Shown: in pieces, positions 7,861-18,100 of the stretch
How positions within the stretch are numbered: the first letter of the stretch is position 1
Layout: the number at the start of each line of letters is the position of its first letter
The notes under the pieces: generated by a model
Databases searched by the model: none
Seen by the model: the letters and a program-made list of their open reading frames with translations, nothing else
What the model was told of the DNA's origin: nothing
NCBI RefSeq assembly: GCF_002845985.1
Contig: NZ_PDFK01000011.1
Location: 43,738 to 107,737, forward strand
DNA length: 64,000 nt
From: Lysinibacillus fusiformis
GTDB taxonomy: Bacteria; Bacillota; Bacilli; Bacillales_A; Planococcaceae
Reading direction: 5' to 3'
Position numbers and translations under genes: made by a program

Positions 7861-9846
7861 ATGAAAAAAGACGTCAATCAAAAACAACAACAGCTAAAAG
7901 CATTCCGAGTAAGTGATAAAGATCAACCTCTAACAACCAACCAAGGATTAAAAATATCGGAAGATGAACATTCACTAAAAGCTGGTGAACGAGGACCCAC
8001 TTTATTGGAGGATTTTCATTTTCGTGAAAAAATGACTCATTTTGATCATGAACGAATTCCTGAACGAGTGGTACACGCACGCGGGTCTGCAGCTCATGGA
8101 ATCTTTGAAACCTATAAATGCGCGAGTGACATTACAAAGGCTCAATTTTTAAATGGACAAGGAACTAAAACACCTGTCTTTGTTCGTTTTTCTACCGTTG
8201 CAGGCTCAAAAGGATCTGCTGATACTGTCCGTGATGTACGCGGCTTTGCTACAAAATTTTATACACAGGAAGGTAATTATGATTTAGTTGGTAATAATAT
8301 ACCTGTTTTCTTTATTCAAGATGCCATTAAATTCCCCGATTTTGTACACGCTGTAAAGCCTGAACCGAATAACGAAATTCCTCAAGCTCAAAGTGCCCAT
8401 GATACGTTTTGGGATTTCATTGCAAATAATCAGGAATCTGCCCATATGGTCATGTGGCATATGTCCGATAGATCCATCCCACGAAGCTATCGAATGATGG
8501 AGGGCTTTGGTGTTAATACCTATCGCCTTGTCAACGCTGAAGGAAAAGCACACTTTGTTAAATTTCATTGGAAACCTATACTTGGGGTTAAATCATTAGT
8601 ATGGGATGAGGCCCAAATCATCGCTGGAAAAGACCCCGATTTTCACCGTAGAGATTTATGGGAATCCATCGAACGAGGCGATTTCCCAGAGTGGGAGCTT
8701 GGTGTCCAACTTATTCCCGTTGAGGATGAATTTAATTTTAGCTTCGATATTCTCGATGCAACAAAAATATGGCCAGAGGAAGAAGTTCCAGTACGTATCC
8801 TTGGGAAAATGACACTGAACAAAAACGTTGATAACTTTTTTGCTGAAACGGAACAAGCTGCATTTCATGTTGGACATGTTGTACCTGGTATTGATTTTTC
8901 AAATGATCCTTTACTGCAAGGTCGCTTGTTCTCCTATACAGATACTCAGTTAATAAGACTTGGAGGACCGAACTTCCATGAAATCCCTATTAATAAACCA
9001 ATCTGTCCCTTCCATAATAACCAACGAGATGGCTATGGCCGACAAACCATTAATGTCGGGCAAGTTAGCTACCATAAAAACTCCTTAGCCAATAACTCAC
9101 CCTCTCCTGTCTCTGAAAGCGACGGAGGATATAAACATTATGAAGAAAAATTGGAAGGACACAAAGTACGTGCACGTAGCGATAGCTTTAAAGACCATTT
9201 TTCACAAGCAAGATTATTCTGGCTCAGTATGACCGATGTGGAGAAAAAGCATATTATTAATGCCTTTAGCTTCGAACTTGGAAAAGTAAAAAATAAAGAC
9301 ATTCGAAAACAAGTTGTAGATATGTTTGCTCATGTCAGCTACACACTTGCATCAGCTATTGCTGATCAAATTGGTATAGTACCACCAATCCAAGTAGAAG
9401 TACCACATACTCAACAAACCTCACCTGCTGTTAGCCAAATGATCAATGCAGTCGAAAGTGTTAAATCTTTTAAAGTAGCTCTGATTGTAACAGACAATAG
9501 TAGTGAAAACTTAAACGAACTAATGGCTACATTGTTAAGTAAAAATATAGTGGTTGAACTTGTGAGTACTAAGCAAGGCATCCTAAATGGCTTTGAAATT
9601 CAAGAAACATTAGCTACTACCTCCTCCGTTCTTTATGATGGGGTTTATGTGACTGGAGCTTTCCAGCATTCTGATCAGCAATCTAAAGCACTACAATTCA
9701 TTGAACAGGCCTATCAGCACTGTAAAACAATAGGCTATACGGAAAATGTTTCGTTTTTACAGCATCTTGCCAATAAAAATGGTGTGGCAAACAATCTGAA
9801 TTCTTTTATTCGTTTCCTTGCTAAGCATCGACATTGGGTACGATAA
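7861..9846 (+). CDS. katE: Large-subunit (clade 2) catalase with C-terminal DJ-1-like domain
   Basis: 661 residues; breaks down hydrogen peroxide. The haem domain holds distal His72 (VHARGSAAHG), Asn145/146 (VGNNIPVFFIQDA) and the proximal haem ligand Tyr359 (RLFSYTDTQ). After about residue 520 comes the extra flavodoxin/DJ-1-like domain found only in large catalases (KVALIVTDNSSENLNELMATLL). It is somewhat shorter than E. coli HPII but close to the Bacillus KatE size. AAAGGAGG precedes the ATG. It is a single gene, divergent from mhqR, with a sigma-B-like promoter and its own terminator. Confidence 0.95.
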   Translation: MKKDVNQKQQQLKAFRVSDKDQPLTTNQGLKISEDEHSLKAGERGPTLLEDFHFREKMTHFDHERIPERVVHARGSAAHGIFETYKCASDITKAQFLNGQGTKTPVFVRFSTVAGSKGSADTVRDVRGFATKFYTQEGNYDLVGNNIPVFFIQDAIKFPDFVHAVKPEPNNEIPQAQSAHDTFWDFIANNQESAHMVMWHMSDRSIPRSYRMMEGFGVNTYRLVNAEGKAHFVKFHWKPILGVKSLVWDEAQIIAGKDPDFHRRDLWESIERGDFPEWELGVQLIPVEDEFNFSFDILDATKIWPEEEVPVRILGKMTLNKNVDNFFAETEQAAFHVGHVVPGIDFSNDPLLQGRLFSYTDTQLIRLGGPNFHEIPINKPICPFHNNQRDGYGRQTINVGQVSYHKNSLANNSPSPVSESDGGYKHYEEKLEGHKVRARSDSFKDHFSQARLFWLSMTDVEKKHIINAFSFELGKVKNKDIRKQVVDMFAHVSYTLASAIADQIGIVPPIQVEVPHTQQTSPAVSQMINAVESVKSFKVALIVTDNSSENLNELMATLLSKNIVVELVSTKQGILNGFEIQETLATTSSVLYDGVYVTGAFQHSDQQSKALQFIEQAYQHCKTIGYTENVSFLQHLANKNGVANNLNSFIRFLAKHRHWVR

Positions 9847-9857
9847 TGAATGGAAAA

Positions 9858-9893
9858 GCCAGCTAACGTATTGAATCTGTTAGCTGGCGTATT
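9858..9893. terminator. Intrinsic terminator after katE
   Basis: GCCAGCTAAC pairs perfectly with GTTAGCTGGC, followed by GTATTTCTC on the plus strand. It also ends within 10 bp of the converging lipoprotein gene. Confidence 0.8.
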
Positions 9894-9897
9894 TCTC

Positions 9898-10362
9898 TTA
9901 TTTAATTCGTGTAAATTCCTTTTCATTTCCGTCAACAAATTCAACATCGACTTCAATGGATTGGTAGTTGGCTTCAATATTAAATACTTTAATTACTTGA
10001 TCGATTACCTCATCATTAGGTGTTGTCGAATCGAAATTTAACTGCTTAAATAATGGCTCTAATTTTGTATAAGCTTCATCCCCTTGCAGTCTTTCATTCT
10101 TACGGTCATCCTGTAACTTCGCTTCTATACCTGATTTTTTGTCTTCATATTCTACCTCATATGACTCTGTTGCAGAATAATCAACATCTAATGAAAACTC
10201 TAAAAAATTAAAGGTCATTTGCTCTGTTGGCGTATCACCAGTCTGCTGTGTACCATTTTGATTTGCTGGTGCGTTAGTAGGTACGTCCTTTACTTCATCC
10301 TTATTACAGCCATAAAGAATAACAGTCATGAAAGAAATCGTTAATAAAAATTTCAATTTCAA
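9898..10362 (-). CDS. YusW-like lipoprotein
   Basis: 154 residues: a signal peptide, lipobox (LYGC), a Gln/Thr/Pro linker and a ~100-residue domain (FNFLEFSLDVDY ... YEVEYEDKKSGIEAKLQDD ... IEVDVEFVDGNEKEFTRIK) of the kind I associate with the YusW family; its function is unknown. The start is taken as TTG at 10362: AAGGGAG lies 8 nt upstream of it, whereas the GTG three codons earlier overlaps that ribosome site and cannot use it. Confidence 0.7.
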   Translation of the reverse strand: MKLKFLLTISFMTVILYGCNKDEVKDVPTNAPANQNGTQQTGDTPTEQMTFNFLEFSLDVDYSATESYEVEYEDKKSGIEAKLQDDRKNERLQGDEAYTKLEPLFKQLNFDSTTPNDEVIDQVIKVFNIEANYQSIEVDVEFVDGNEKEFTRIK

Positions 10363-10416
10363 ATTATACACTCCCTTCTTTCCATATTATTTCCCCATCC
10401 AGCTATAAACTAACCC

Positions 10417-10453
10417 AAAAAAGACATCTCCTTTGATGAGGAAATGTCCTTTT
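10417..10453 (-). terminator. Intrinsic terminator after the SLH-domain gene
   Basis: On the minus strand a GGACATTTCCTC / GGAGATGTC hairpin is followed by TTTTTT (10418-10423). It serves the PepSY/SLH gene. Confidence 0.75.
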
Positions 10454-10466
10454 AATGACACGCTAA

Positions 10467-12680
10467 TTAATAATAGAAGTTGCGATCAACTTTATTTTCT
10501 TGAATAGCCTTTGCTAAACGGACTGTTGAGATAGCCAAGTCAGCATATGACACACTCTTCGTAGCATTAAAGTTGTTTTGCTGTGCATCAATTAGACCCA
10601 TACCATGTGCTAAAGCAATATAGCCTGTATACGCTGGATCAATTGAAGTTGCATCAGCAAAGTTTAATTTATAAATATCTTTATATTTAGCAACATTGTC
10701 TAATTGTAATAGTTTGATTGACCACTCTGCGAACTCTTGACGAGTCAGAGTCGCATCCAATGCAAATTGATTTGCAGGCTGTATGATCCCCATTTTAACA
10801 GCTTGTTCTACTACTCCATAGAGTGGATGCTTTTTATCAATATTGTTAAAGGATTGCTTTTCACCATCTCCATTACCATAGTAACCATATGTTAAGGAAT
10901 GTAATAAAATTTTCAATGCTTCTCCTTTTGTCACAGCAGCATCCGCATTAAAGTTTGCTAGATCTTTTACCTCTAACACATTTTGATTTAATAAATAATT
11001 TAACTCTTTGGCAGCCGTTGGGTGAGAAATAACAGGCTTCTCTTTAGAGTCATCTACATTATTTAACCATTCACCAGAAATAGCATCAATCTGGTTAAAT
11101 AAACTACCATTGTACGTAGGAGCATACACTAAATCATAATGTTGTTTATTCTCCATATCTTGTTTTACATATTGTAGTTGCAATGTAAGTGCCTTGCTAT
11201 AGGCTTCTTTTGCTTTGTCAGCTGAAATAACCTTATTGATAGATGGCCAGCTATCTATCTTTTGCTTATATACACTTAGTGAGCGTAAAGATCCATCAGA
11301 GCCAATACCTACATATAAGCCATCTCCTACAACTGCAATTCCATTCATAATGCGTGGGAAGGTGAAGTAATATTCCTTACTATATTGATCAAATACAGCA
11401 TCCTCGATTGGCATTGAATACTCATGTAGATATGAAGGTGCCCATTCCTTCAAGTAATCAGTTGCCTTCTTCAATGCAGCGTCCTTCGAAATAGCATTTA
11501 CTTTGTTATCTACTAAAAAATCTCTCGATAGGTCATGATACTGAACTAGTTCACCTGTCGCCTTATTGATTTCTAAAGAGCTACCAGATCCACCATTGCC
11601 ATACATATACGTATAGTTTACAGAGTATATCGTCTCACCATTGTCATTTTCTCTTTCATCTACTAATTCTATATTGAGCTTCGCTTTACTCTCATCAACC
11701 TTTAAGAAATTTTTCGCGAACTCTTCAGCCTCAGCTGCCGTCATACCGTTCTTTCTTGGTGGTAATGGCTGTGCTGAAATTTTCTCAACACTCTTTGTCT
11801 TCGGCAATTGCTCAGTAAAACCATTTGCTGTCTGCCATTGCCCATTTAGAGCATGTACACCATTGAACCCTGTGGCAGGCGTATACACAAGCTTCACATT
11901 ACGTTGATTAGATCTGTAGTCGTAATCAATATAATAACGAAGCTCGACAGCTAAATTATCACGAACTTGTGCCAGCATATCTTCCTCATTCTTTTTTTGA
12001 TCTAAACGATCAAAGGAAGCTTTACTAATAGATTCTGCATTACTAGACATCCCCGTAATTTCACCATTTGCCAGAACATGAATAGTAATACTTTGATCTC
12101 CAATAAGAACCCCATTATAAATTGGTGAATAGACAAAGGAGTAAGTAATTGGTTCTGATAACGGTCTAGTAATATTAAAACCATATTCGTTATAATCATC
12201 ACGAAGTTTGTAATTATCCGAATCAACAAATTTACCCAGGAATTTTTGTGCAATTTTTTGCGCCTCATTCTCTGAATACTTTGCTGGATAGATTGCTTCT
12301 GCTATATTTGCAGGCTGATAATAAAAACTTTCTAGTTCTAAATCATCGCCCTTAAATACAAAACTACCATGTGCATCTTTACCATTAATTGTCTTATAAA
12401 AGTTTAGTTCATATCGAACCGTTGTATCATCTCTATAAAAATGACCTGGTCCAGAATTAAAGTCATTATCCGCTACAAATTTGAACTCTTCTGGGAATAG
12501 TGAACGTAATTTTTTTATCAGCATGTTTTTTGTAACTTTTGTTTCAGTTGAAGCTACCTGAATTTCGATACGCTCCGATGATTCCTTTACATTTGCAGAT
12601 ACATGCGAAATTGGTGCTAAAATACCAACAGAAAATGCTGTTGACGTCAAAATAATACCTAACTTTTTAAATTTACCCAA
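10467..12680 (-). CDS. Secreted YcdB/YcdC-repeat (PepSY-like) protein with SLH domains
   Basis: 737 residues. A signal peptide (1-29, cleaved near SHVSA-NV) leads a long region (about 40-540) with repeated PepSY-like units: FSYEARK-type helices such as AEEFAKNFLKVDESKAKLN and KALTLQLQYVKQ, paired with YSVNYTYMYGNGGSGSSLEINKATGEL and LVYAPTYNGSLFNQIDAISGEWL strands. Three S-layer-homology motifs (about 555-735) would anchor it to cell-wall polymer. The start is TTG at 12680, 6 nt after AGGAGG. Function unknown; PepSY units often inhibit or chaperone peptidases. Confidence 0.85.
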   Translation of the reverse strand: MGKFKKLGIILTSTAFSVGILAPISHVSANVKESSERIEIQVASTETKVTKNMLIKKLRSLFPEEFKFVADNDFNSGPGHFYRDDTTVRYELNFYKTINGKDAHGSFVFKGDDLELESFYYQPANIAEAIYPAKYSENEAQKIAQKFLGKFVDSDNYKLRDDYNEYGFNITRPLSEPITYSFVYSPIYNGVLIGDQSITIHVLANGEITGMSSNAESISKASFDRLDQKKNEEDMLAQVRDNLAVELRYYIDYDYRSNQRNVKLVYTPATGFNGVHALNGQWQTANGFTEQLPKTKSVEKISAQPLPPRKNGMTAAEAEEFAKNFLKVDESKAKLNIELVDERENDNGETIYSVNYTYMYGNGGSGSSLEINKATGELVQYHDLSRDFLVDNKVNAISKDAALKKATDYLKEWAPSYLHEYSMPIEDAVFDQYSKEYYFTFPRIMNGIAVVGDGLYVGIGSDGSLRSLSVYKQKIDSWPSINKVISADKAKEAYSKALTLQLQYVKQDMENKQHYDLVYAPTYNGSLFNQIDAISGEWLNNVDDSKEKPVISHPTAAKELNYLLNQNVLEVKDLANFNADAAVTKGEALKILLHSLTYGYYGNGDGEKQSFNNIDKKHPLYGVVEQAVKMGIIQPANQFALDATLTRQEFAEWSIKLLQLDNVAKYKDIYKLNFADATSIDPAYTGYIALAHGMGLIDAQQNNFNATKSVSYADLAISTVRLAKAIQENKVDRNFYY

Positions 12681-12806
12681 AATATCCCTCCTAAAATACT
12701 ATTTACCATAATTATAATGTATTTTCCGATATTTAGAAATGTTTTTTACAGATAATTTCCACTTAGAAGAAAATACATTGGGTAAACCCTATTTTCCTTC
12801 CTCATG

Positions 12807-14099
12807 TTATTTCTTCACCACATCAAAATTGGCTCCAATTAATACCCAATTTTGAGGGAATGGTAGCCCCAACTTCCAATAACCAATACCACGGAGATTA
12901 TATTGTTTAATAAGATTGAATTTTGCTTGAATAGATCTAGCATCTTCAAACCACACCATATGTGCCCTACCTTGCTCATCATAGTATTCAAAGAATGGTG
13001 CTTGGGCTCGCCAATCAAACTGAATTGCTGCATTATAACGTTTGGCAATTTCAATGGCTCTTTGTGGGCTAAGTGCTTCCGCGTACGGCCCACCCTGTAC
13101 AAAAGGTAACGTCCAGTCATAGCCATATAAATTTTGTCCAAGCATAATTTTACTTGCAGGTATTTCACTAATCGCATATTTTACAACAGCTTCTACCTCT
13201 GGGAGAGGCGAAACGGCCATTGGCGGTCCTGCAGAATATCCCCATTCATAGGTCATGAGTAAAACAAAGTCGACTATTTCTCCATGCGCCCTATAATCAT
13301 GTGCTGCTGTCCATGGACCTCGTTCACTATCACTTGTTTTTGGAGCTAGTGCAGTAGACACTGTATATCCTTGAGCATGGAATTTTTCGACAGCTCTTCT
13401 TAAAAAATTGTTATAAGCTTGTCGTTGATCTGCTGGCAAATTTTCAAAGTCAAAGTGGATATCTTTCACTTCCCCAAGTCGCTTTGCTTCTGCAAGAATA
13501 TTATCAAATAATAAATCTTGAACAGCCGTACTTTGAAAAATATCTCTCGCTAACTCGCCACTAAAACTAAAATTCTCCAGATTGGAAATAACCATAGCCA
13601 GAGATGCTCCCGTATCATCCGCAATTTGTGTCACACCTTGACTCGGTGGTCTCTGTAGGGTTCCATCCCTTCTTGCCTCATAACTGAATAAAGCTAAATA
13701 TGTTAAATAGGGACCCGCTTCCCTAGCCTGATTCAAGAGGGCCTCGCTAACAGATGTTCCTCTGGGCTCTAAATACGCCAATGTTTCTGCCCTGGTTTTT
13801 GGCGGTTGTGGAATATATAATCTCGTTCCAATAGCTAATGGTTGATTGGGATTAATACCATTTACTTGAGCAAGCGTTACATAATTAATACCAAAGCGTT
13901 GCCCGATTGACCATAAGCTATCGCCTGGCTGTACATAATAAAAACTTCCGACAATTGGGATCACAAGAGCTTGCCCCACAACTAAACGATTTGGATCGGG
14001 AATTTGATTGGCCTCTACAATACTCTGAACCGTAGTCCCATACGCCTGCGCAATACCCCATAAAGACTCGCCAGCCCGTACAACATGTATTTGAATGAT
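12807..14099 (-). CDS. LysM-GH18 glycosidase, spore cortex-lytic/YaaH type
   Basis: About 430 residues: two LysM repeats (IHVVRAGESLWGIAQAYGTTVQSIVEAN and YYVQPGDSLWSIGQRFG), then a GH18 barrel with the active-site strand KDIHFDFENLP, whose Glu is the catalytic acid. Family members cleave peptidoglycan glycan strands in the spore cortex or vegetative wall. No signal peptide is seen, as in spore YaaH/SleL proteins. There is no ATG/GTG/TTG after the ribosome site AAGGAGG: the only in-frame starts next to it are ATC (14099, 4 nt away) and ATT (14096, 7 nt away). The ATG at 14183 would add a Cys-rich extension without a ribosome site. Confidence 0.82.
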   Translation of the reverse strand: MIQIHVVRAGESLWGIAQAYGTTVQSIVEANQIPDPNRLVVGQALVIPIVGSFYYVQPGDSLWSIGQRFGINYVTLAQVNGINPNQPLAIGTRLYIPQPPKTRAETLAYLEPRGTSVSEALLNQAREAGPYLTYLALFSYEARRDGTLQRPPSQGVTQIADDTGASLAMVISNLENFSFSGELARDIFQSTAVQDLLFDNILAEAKRLGEVKDIHFDFENLPADQRQAYNNFLRRAVEKFHAQGYTVSTALAPKTSDSERGPWTAAHDYRAHGEIVDFVLLMTYEWGYSAGPPMAVSPLPEVEAVVKYAISEIPASKIMLGQNLYGYDWTLPFVQGGPYAEALSPQRAIEIAKRYNAAIQFDWRAQAPFFEYYDEQGRAHMVWFEDARSIQAKFNLIKQYNLRGIGYWKLGLPFPQNWVLIGANFDVVKK

Positions 14100-14257
14100 T
14101 TTGCCTCCTTCTCGCTTGATAAAATCATACCTATAAATCTTATGAAACCCGATAAGAAAAGATGTCTTGCTACAACACCACAAAAATCTATTACTTCGAA
14201 TAGTGGATGAATTTTTGGATGGTGTATTTTGTCATCCTTTTTAAAATAGTTTTTTTA

Positions 14258-14504
14258 TTAGTGTATGAATAATAATTTCCTAAGGCTTCGGAACCCCCAT
14301 TCACCTGATTTTTTGTTTGCTATGTATTCTACTGCTGTATGCCATGTACTCGATAATATCCATGTTTTTACTTTCCCTTCATTTTAATGTTTTCAATATA
14401 TCTAGTATCCTATCTTCTGCTTCTTCTCTACTATTTGTATAAGAAAACGCAAAATGATACACAACCCTAAAATATTTATCGTACAAACGTTCTATATATG
14501 ACAT
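14258..14504 (-). pseudogene. Frameshifted, truncated ECF sigma-factor remnant
   Basis: An ATG at 14504 after AGAAGGAT opens a 41-codon frame (MSYIERLYDKYFRVVYHFAF...YTNSREEAEDRILDILKTLK, stop at 14379) with the look of sigma region 2: Tyr/Phe-rich helix then a REEAED turn. The +1 frame continues it (EGKVKTWILSSTWHTAVEYIANKKS, stop at 14258), matching the region-2 end (KTWL....HTAIDY.RK). Region 4 is missing. So this looks like a decayed ECF sigma gene with a frameshift near 14,380. It occupies much of the 570-bp gap before the 14,670 gene; the rest (14,505-14,638) shows nothing clear. Confidence 0.6.
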
Positions 14505-14669
14505 ATCCTTCTGTATAAATTCCCCCTCTTTCTACCTTATACATAAGTCTCTGTACGCTAGTTTTTGTCGCACTTTTCCCGAAATATTTAACGCAACTAG
14601 TATCATATGCCTTATTCTTTTCACTATCACCACTCTTGTATAATGAAATTATTGTAAGGAGGTGTTAGA

Positions 14670-15089
14670 TTGCGTTTATTTTACCAGCAAAAAGTAATCG
14701 GCAAGAAATCTCGTAAGCTTCAAAAAATTCCATTTTCTATTGATGAGCCTGTTACAACTTTACAAGATTTACTTGTTCAACTTGTGACACAGCAGGTACA
14801 ACAATTTAATGAAAAAATGGTCGATACACCACTTCATCTTTACTTAACGGATCAGCAATTAGATGACGCAACCCAGTATGGGAAAGTACATTTTGGAGAG
14901 AAGAAAAATGATTCTTTACAGTCAGTTGACCAAGCCATGTCCAATATGCTTCAAGCATTTCAAGATGAGCTGTTCTTGGTCCTTCACAATGAGGAATCGC
15001 TAGATTCTCTTACTACACCTTTAACCATACAGGAAGACGATGTTTTTACATTCATTAAATTAACTATGCTTGCAGGACGCATTTGGTAA
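14670..15089 (+). CDS. Small conserved-looking protein upstream of the DUF4132 gene
   Basis: 139 residues, no signal peptide or membrane segment, no family recognised. It starts with TTG at 14670 after TAAGGAGGTGTTAGA, and a TATAAT (14639-14644) lies just upstream. Sequence ends 13 bp before the start of the 1696-residue DUF4132 gene, whose ribosome site overlaps its stop, so the two are one operon and probably act together. Composition is ordinary (acidic, Gln/Leu-rich). Confidence 0.8.
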   Translation: MRLFYQQKVIGKKSRKLQKIPFSIDEPVTTLQDLLVQLVTQQVQQFNEKMVDTPLHLYLTDQQLDDATQYGKVHFGEKKNDSLQSVDQAMSNMLQAFQDELFLVLHNEESLDSLTTPLTIQEDDVFTFIKLTMLAGRIW

Positions 15090-15102
15090 GGAGGGATATT
15101 TC

Positions 15103-18100
15103 ATGACACTTTCACATGAACAAAAAACATATTTTCAAGGTATAGTCGATTCCGCACCTATAGCTATACAGCCATTAGCTGCAGCATTACTAAAATATAT
15201 GGACAACAGAGATTATGAAATAGAACAGCTGATTGCTGCTCAACAAAATTCAACACTTGAAGAGCTATTTAGTGGTCCACTATTTGACGTGCTTACGCTA
15301 TTTTCTTCACAAGAACGTGCACTAAAGATTAAGAAACTAGCATTACGTTTTGATGCTACAATGTTCCAAACCGATGTTTTACGTCGATCATTTCGTTCAT
15401 CTCAACCCGTGCAGGATCATCTTTTCCACTGTTTACAATTAATAGAAGAAATGCTGACCTTTGAGGAAATTACTTTGGAGGAGTTACTAGCGAATCATCA
15501 TCAATACGAACATGGTACCTATCCCAATTACAGCTCTTACGTTTTGAAGAATGAAAATATAAAAGTAATGGGCTTTAACGTCTTTGAACAGTTGCTTGCT
15601 GACGAACTCTCTTTAGAAAATCCTTCTATTGAAGAGGTAGTGGAAAGTATTTTATTTGATGAGCATCACAGTAGCTTTTTCGGTCATCCGTTCATTCGGG
15701 GTATTTTTAAGTCCAATAACCACCGTATGCACGAGGCTCTTGGCAAATTATTAGTAGCAGCTGCCCGTCAAGAAGGGCTACGACAAGCAATCGTTGAAAA
15801 TATTGACCATGGCAATCTTGTTGCACAGCTAAAAATGATGAAACTTATTCAAGAACATCAACTAACACGCTTCTCCTCTGTGATTCGAGCAGTCGATACT
15901 TGGATGGGGCTTGGCTATAATAGCTTTGAAAATCAAAAAGTGACGGAGGAAGTTTTAGCTTTAGCTGTCCAAGCCATCGAAGAAGATAACTTTGTTGAAC
16001 AGCTACTAAAGAGTGAACGTACAATTGATATTTATGTCGCATTATGGGCAACTGCTACAAGAGACTATACAAGGCTAGATGCTGTCGTGACAACGCTCTT
16101 AAAGCGTAACAAACATATCCAGCTTACAACGCTTGCCTTTTTAAAAAATTTATCTAAGACCTCATTTACAGCGCCATTTGTGAAGGATTTAATTTTAACG
16201 ACGAAAGATATCGAGTTATTTGCCTTTGCATGGGGCAATTTCCTCTATGCTAACCACTATATTAATAGCGAGTATGCAAGAGATCATGAATGGGATCAAA
16301 ACCTTCAAAAATTCATGCAAGAAAATGCACAGTTGCAAGGCATTGAATATCTATTATTCGAACAACTAGAATGGGCTAAGAATGAAGTTACAAAAGAAGG
16401 GCTGAATATTACAGGTAAACCTTTATCCTTTGTCCATGTCCATTTATCATTAGAAGATTTAATTTCAACCCAAATTATTTTGGCCCATCATGTACAAGAT
16501 GAGGTATTATTCCAACGAATTATTGCACAGGCAGATTCCTACTCACCATCAAGTAGAATCGGCTTACTTAATATTTATTGTCTTGATCCTAAAACACAAG
16601 GTCAACGTGAATTTTTATTTAATTCTTTACGAGATCGCAGCTCCATCAATCGTTCTCTTGCATTGAAAAAAATACATGCTCTGACACCAACCGAAGAAGA
16701 AATCGTAAAAATTGAAGATCTTTTAGCTAATAAATCAGGGGCACTTCGTAAAGAGGCTATCTCCTTGTTAAAAGCTCAACCACAGGACCCGTTATTGCAA
16801 AGTGCTGAACGACTGATAAAAGATAGTAAGCAGTTAAAAAGGCTTGGAGGACTTGAATTACTGTTAGAAGCTTCTAAGGACGACAATTTAACGAGTGAGC
16901 AAATTACCACTTTATGTTCCTTATTACCAAAAATAACAAAAAGTGAACAAGTTCTGTTAGAACAATTAGTAGCAAGGGATGTACCACAGTATAACGAGCG
17001 CAATGGCTTTGGCTTATATACGCCGCATTCCCCTATTCAATATGATCGTATTGCCGATGGGGCCATTCAAATGAATGGTGAAGAACCTTGGCAGCAGCTT
17101 GTTCCTTTCTATGTACAGACACCGACACCATTTGAACAATTTTTTCAATATGATATTGAAAAATTGCTGTCGAAGCTTGAGCAACTTATCCAAGTACTTG
17201 ATGAACATGCTGAACTTGAGTATGAGACGTACCAATGGAATGATACGCCTATTACTACAACGTTAGGACAACAATATAGTGTCCTGACAGATAAAACGGA
17301 CAGTCGGCGAGATGCTAGTCTAGATGCTTATCCTATTCCTGAGGAAATTGTTCAATGGATCAAGTCATCTCTATTTAGCCGTGAGGACTTAGTCTATTTT
17401 AATTTCTACAATAATCTATCAGAATACCCTGCTGCCCATAATCTTTCCGATGCAGCCCATACACTTATTAAACCTTTCTTCCAATACGAAGAAATTAAAG
17501 CACGAGTTGTTCAATTTGATTCCTTGAAATATAACTATACGATTCAACAAATTTTCTCTGTGCTATCGCAAGATAGCGATAAAATTTCAGGAGAGACAAT
17601 GTTGCATAAAGAAGCTCTCTCATTACTAGAAAAGCATGCTCCTGAATTTAATAGCTTTGAACAGGCTATCGGCATAATGCTACAGCTATTCAAACAAATC
17701 CCTGCAGATCAGTGGCAGCTTGATGTTAGAGAGCAAAGTTATTATTACTATCGTTCTACATCTACTATTATTGATTTGGATGTTATTGAGACATTTGTAG
17801 AGCGATGCTGGTCTGGTTACTCAACCTATGGTGAATATGTCAAAATGCTCGCGATCAATGAAGAGCTTACAAAGCGTATGAAAAACGAAGGCTATAGTGC
17901 TAATGTATACAATTTATCACTGTTCCAATATTTAGATGCTATGAAGGCTGGGTTATTGACACAGGATCATTTATTTGAAGCCATCTTTACTGATACACTT
18001 GCTTCAGAAATATTTAACGAGCCTAATAAATTACTAGAACGCTATCAGCAGTCATTTGAAGACTTAACAGATTTTTTTGCTATTCGTGAACAAGCGATTG

